Assembly: GCF_000001735.4 (NCBI RefSeq)
Contig: NC_003071.7
Location: forward strand, 10,409,151-10,473,150
From: Arabidopsis thaliana
Taxonomy: Eukaryota; Streptophyta; Magnoliopsida; Brassicales; Brassicaceae
Reading direction: 5' to 3'
DNA length: 64,000 nucleotides
In this document: one piece after another, positions 59,931-64,000 of the stretch
Layout of the letters: every line of letters starts with the position of its first letter
How positions within the stretch are numbered: position 1 is the first letter of the stretch
Notes under the pieces: generated by a model
What the model was told of the DNA's origin: nothing
The model's input: only the letters and a program-made list of their open reading frames with translations
The model's database searches: none
Position numbers and translations under genes: made by a program

Positions 59931-60136
59931 ATGCTACGACAACTTATTGTGAGAAAGTACGAAGCAAGACAGCACCACGTGACGTTTGTAAGAAATCAAA
60001 TGGCAATGCGTTGTGCAAAAAGACATGTTGGACAATAGAAAAGTATGTTAATGGAAAATGTCTAATACTTCCAAAGACGACAAATTTAGATTGCTACTGC
60101 TACCATTACGATAATGGATCCGCATGTCGAGCTTAA

Positions 60137-60551
60137 ACCCATAATTATTAATTCTGTAATAAATTGGCCAATTTTTACCATACGTGTCACACGTTATCAC
60201 TCTAGCATCTAATACGTGTACACTTAATAATTAATGTAAACTTTATATCATATATTCTAAATATTTATTGATATGTTTATATTCTAAATATTAATGGTAC
60301 ATTTATTATTATCTTTTTTTTAATGCTAATTTCATTTTGTTTTTATATATTTCTTATTTTTGATAAAATTAGTTTTTTGTTTTTAAAAAGAAATTCGTTT
60401 GGGATTTCTTTTCAAATTTTTTGGAGTCTTAAGTTAAAATATGAGCATATACAATAATAAGTACATTGAGTTAGCTAATAATTTTCTAAAGGTGAAAAAT
60501 ACCTAAGATGAGGTCCATCATCAAATTCTTGAGGCTTATATAATCTCAATA
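60137..60551. other. AT-rich flank of the second DEFL copy
   Basis: AT-rich; no gene is supported. Confidence 0.5.
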
Positions 60552-62197
60552 TCTAATATAATAAAGTAAGTTTTCCTCGTAACTTATGATTTAAAAATTT
60601 GACACGTGACATCTCTCCTTTTGACATGTATCCCTATTTTATTTTTTAAAATTTAATGCATCATTATCAATGATTTAATTATATCATCATATTAAAAAAA
60701 AATGGAAATTTGACACAAAAGAAAATATGGAAAACACATTTTCCTACATTATTCATTTTCTTTTTATCATATAACAATAAAATCAAATAATTTATATGAT
60801 ATCTATTTTTCTATAATTGTATTATATTTGATTTTCTTACAGTTATTTTCTATCTTTTCAAATTAAAATAAGTAATTCTCATGAGTCGAAATCGTACTTT
60901 ATATGATAAGATACCAATAATGTTTAAACAAAAGCCCATCTTCATGTAAAATATGCAAATAACTATGAACTAGGCTGATACTACCGGAAGAATTTCTGTT
61001 TGGGTAATAGGTACTGTAGCTGATATTCTTGTAATCAGTTTAATAGGTATTTTTTTTATGGTTCATATTCAGGATTCGGTTCATCCCTGTAGAAACTGGA
61101 AGAGCTGAGTTATAAACGTGAAAACATAAAAACTTAATGAGGCCCAACTCTTCTTTCTTTGTCATATTCGAGGGGGTCCCGTTGAACTGCTAATTATCGT
61201 GTTTTTGAAAATGAACTTAACTAAATTAGTATATTATGAACATATAGTATTTCTTAATCTTTCAAAGATAGAATAAAAAAGGGAATCACTTAATTCACTT
61301 TTCCTGCTTCCCCGGCTCATACAATAGTTTTTATCATTAGATCTATCATTAAAATTGAAAATTTGGTCTATACTATAAAAGAATCAAAATAGAATTTTTG
61401 ATTTTATTTATTTATCAGTGATTCAAAATAATTATGAAAATAAACAAATAGCAATGAATAAAAGATAAACTAACTTTAAACAAAAGACAAACATACAACA
61501 ACGTATTGTAATTTAGAGAAAAAGTGAAATAAATATTAGTTACACGAAATCCAAAAATAAAAAATCAATACTAAAATATTAACTACCTAAGAGAGATATC
61601 CAACAAGGTGACATAAAATGTAGGAGTAACATGTGATTGTTATGCTGGTGAAGATGGTGATTGTTGATGGTTATAGAGGTGGTGATAGAAAAAAATATTA
61701 TTATGGAAACATATCTTATTATATAATTAATAGGATATATTTTTCGTTTATCATGAATAGTTATCAATCAAAGATTTTATCATATGTCATGATTTAAAGG
61801 AATTTTATCATCTTTATATTTTTAATGTGCCTAATTTAATACCATTTTGGTTTGATTTACCAACTTTATTATGAATATTTTATAATTTTAGTTTTTGTAT
61901 AAGTATACCAAAAGTTATTGCTATGTGATGTATTTTCATTCAAATAATTTGAGTTATTGTTATATTATATATTTTTCATTCAAATATTTTTTTAATCAAT
62001 AATTATAGTGGTGAAGTAAACAATACAACAATAAAAATAAATATATTTGTTTTTAGTTTTGAAAGATAATTTATACTTACAACATTGTTTTCTTTTTTTT
62101 TGCAAAAATACTTACAACATTGTTAATTATTATTTTTGCTAAATTTGATTTTAGTTATAAGAAAATAAACCCCTCCATCGGACGGGTCCTTATCTAG
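60552..62197 (+). mobile_element. Helitron-like non-autonomous element
   Basis: The putative 5' end TCTAATATAATAAAG starts at 60552, preceded by A. The 3' end carries an 8-bp stem with one mismatch (ACCCCTCC/GGACGGGT, 62169-62187), then 6 nt and CTAG at 62194-62197, followed by T. The sequence after it (TATATAGTTATAAAGTG) matches the empty-site-like copy at about 55,510, supporting a precise 3' boundary. No Rep/helicase ORF is present, as for ATREP-type elements. The 5' boundary is less sure than the 3' one. Confidence 0.65.
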
Positions 62198-62407
62198 TAT
62201 ATAGTTATAAAGTGTGGCTTAAACTCTAACCTACCAATGAATAATCACAATGGAGAGAAGATACCAATCAAAACTAAAATCAATAAATGCCTACAAACTA
62301 TGGCTACAACAAACGGTAATAGGTGATGTCAACTCACAGAGCTAACTGAATCTTGAATCATCATTATCTTCTTCTCCTTCTTCTTCTTCTTCTTCTACTT
62401 TGGTTTC
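62198..62407. repeat. CSLC8 3' flank, copy of the 55.5-kb tail
   Basis: This is the second copy of the segment at 55,505-55,640, ending in TCTTCTTCT repeats just before the CSLC8 stop. It probably holds the CSLC8 3' UTR on the minus strand. Confidence 0.75.
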
Positions 62408-64000
62408 TTAACTCATCTGCTCCCCTATGAGATCGAGACCCACAAGAAGAAAGGTGAGACCTTGGAACAATAGGAAGTAGAAATGTACTCCTTGTGAGGC
62501 CAAAAGACTCCTAACTGCTGCAGTGAGCAAAAGAAAAGCTAGCGCGAGCTCTTTGTGGAATATCTTATTGGTTTTCTTCACGGAAACCGGTTGTTTTTTC
62601 TGTTCCTCAACTTGGCTTATCTCCAAGAGCTCACTGTCTGAAACTCCTCTTAGGATTTGGTTTGGCATCTTCTCGGATTCTTTATCAGTGAGAGCTAAAA
62701 GATCAGACTCTGATGATCTTCCTGCTTTCTTTGTTACAATCCATTCGTAAGAGCTACCGAGTTGGAATAATCCAGATACCATCGCGTTGAACTTGGTGAC
62801 CGACATAGTGTTCTCAAACAATAGGTAAGGGACAATGAAAGGGAAAGACTTTGGAGCAGGAAGAATGTTGAGTAGTGACATGAATATCGGTACATAGCAG
62901 ATGACCCAAATAGGAAGCTCGGCTTCTGGAACGAACATGGTGATTGGAAGGATTACACAGAACAATGTGAAGGAGTAGAAAGGAAGTATGAGTTTCCTTA
63001 GAAGGAAGAATAGTAGTATCAGATTTGCTTTCTTCCACATTGCAATCTACGGGAAAACCAAAAGAGCCATTAAAATCATTGGAATGATCAAATGATTGCA
63101 AAACCATAGCTCTTATATACCTTAGAGGTCAAGATTGATCGCAGACACAAGCGAAATAGCTGCATTGGTCCCGAGTGCCATCGATGTTGCTGCTTCTTGT
63201 ATGCTTCATATGACTCAGGAACTTCACAAAGAACCTAAAGATTGTTTCTACTTCAGTCAAATTTACTAAGGGCTCTTCATGAAACTGGACAAGAACACGC
63301 GATATAATCGTACCTTGACATCGTTAAGATATATGAATTTCCATCCATGAAGATGAGCCCGAACAGCTATATCCATATCCTCGACGGTTGTCCTTTCAAG
63401 CCAACCTCCAGATTCCTCAAGGGCTTTAATTCTCCATACTCCAGCAGTTCCATTGAAACCAAAGAAATTCAAGAACACCCCATTAACCTGCTGCTCAACC
63501 TCGAAATGAAAACACAGATTGATGTTTTGAAGACGGGTCAACAAGTTCTCGTCTTTGTTCACAAACGCCCACCTAGCCTGAACCAGACCTAACTCAGGCT
63601 TCTCCTGAAATAACATTGGCATTTACAAGTTAGATGCTTCACCAAAAATGGTTGTCTCATACTCTCATGACACAACCAAACAGAATTACTAATCCACCTA
63701 TCTACATACCTTGAAATGTGGCACGGTTAGTTTAAGGAAATCCGAGTTAGGTTGGAAATCCGCATCGAAAATTGCAACAAACTCGTAAGCTTCCACATAA
63801 TCACAGCTCATTGCAGATTTGAGGTTACCAGCTTTGTAACCAGTTCTAACCAAACGATGCCGGTAAATAATGTTGACACCCTTTTGGCTCCATTTAGTAA
63901 CCTCATCTCTAATTAACTCCTGGATGCTTTCATCATCTGAATCGTCTAGAACCTGAACTAGCAGTCGATCTTTTGGCCAGTCAAGCTGACACACAGCAGA
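62408..64000 (-). CDS. CSLC8: Xyloglucan backbone glucan synthase (CSLC), partial
   Basis: Minus strand, 3' part only; the 5' end lies beyond 64000. Exons in reading order: 64000-63710, 63604-63314, 63234-63121, 63046-62408. All GT2 processive-synthase landmarks in this part are visible: DDSDDE, the substrate-binding DAD in [15 protein letters not shown] and QQHRW. The last exon has a cluster of hydrophobic helices ([33 protein letters not shown]), a hydrophilic loop ([18 protein letters not shown]), and two final helices before GEQMS and the stop. CSLC enzymes build the beta-1,4-glucan backbone of xyloglucan in the Golgi. The CSLC8 name comes from gene order; CSLC5 is its recalled paralogue on chromosome 4. 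Confidence 0.92.

Larger units (their letters stand above)
57330..60136 (+). pseudogene. Second defensin-like copy, lacking exon 1 and split by an insertion
   Basis: Promoter-like (57,340-57,560) and intron-like (57,839-58,120) sequence matches the first DEFL gene, including TTTACACTTTGTAAA and the acceptor tract TTTACTTTATCAGG at 58,104-58,114. No signal-peptide exon is seen between them. About 10 bases after the acceptor the exon is interrupted at 58,128. Coding sequence resumes near 59,930 and runs to the stop at 60136. It keeps all eight Cys ([48 protein letters not shown]) and 80-90 % identity by eye. As it stands it has no signal peptide, so it is probably dead, although an annotation may still list it as a DEFL gene. 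Confidence 0.75.

Overview
The window is plant nuclear DNA: about 65 % A+T, GT-AG introns, long gene-poor AT-rich spacers and transposon relics. Gene content and order match, from memory, Arabidopsis thaliana chromosome 2 around At2g24520 to At2g24630. The order is AHA5, an ADA1-like SAGA subunit, AFR, an OXS3-like gene, a GDSL lipase, WRKY17, sarcosine oxidase, RSZ22a, an ankyrin-PGG gene, CNGC14, defensin-like genes and CSLC8. Locus names come from recall and protein sequence, not from a search.

Layout. 1-6000: a foldback, two unrecognised ORFs and a five-copy 260-bp tandem array. 6076-10580 (+): plasma-membrane H+-ATPase AHA5, 15 exons, with a one-base frameshift in exon 1. 10950-11700: a degenerate 190-210-bp repeat. 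13447-14670 (+): ADA1/SAGA-like protein. 17264-18382 (+): F-box/kelch AFR. 18910-19901 (-): OXS3-like acidic protein. 22387-23783 (+): GDSL esterase. 23994-24587 (-): decayed membrane-protein gene. 27116-28204: non-autonomous Mutator-like element with 9-bp target duplications. 28526-30072 (-): WRKY17, with a W-box-rich upstream region. 35778-37028 (-): sarcosine/pipecolate oxidase. 40687-41710 (+): SR splicing factor RSZ22a, followed by an 84-bp triplicated repeat. 43280-45264 (-): ankyrin-PGG membrane protein. 47955-51201 (+): CNGC14. 52049-53668 (+): defensin-like gene. 53730-54874 (-): S-locus glycoprotein-like pseudogene. 57330-60136: second, broken defensin-like copy. 60552-62197: Helitron-like element. 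62408-64000 (-): 3' part of CSLC8, running off the window.

The genes are independent housekeeping, signalling and stress genes; there is no operon or gene cluster for one pathway. The intact genes were rebuilt exon by exon and the lengths close in frame: AHA5 956 codons after discounting one base, WRKY17 321, RSZ22a 196, ankyrin 601, CNGC14 726, GDSL 363, OXS3-like 245, defensin-like 92.

The least explained material is structural. It includes the 51.6-62.4 kb interval, where a defensin/CSLC-tail segment is duplicated and then broken by Helitron-like insertions. It also includes decoy exon starts in CNGC14 intron 3, the AHA5 exon 1 frameshift, several long foldbacks and the 260-bp array. I found no clear evidence of a wholly new biological system.
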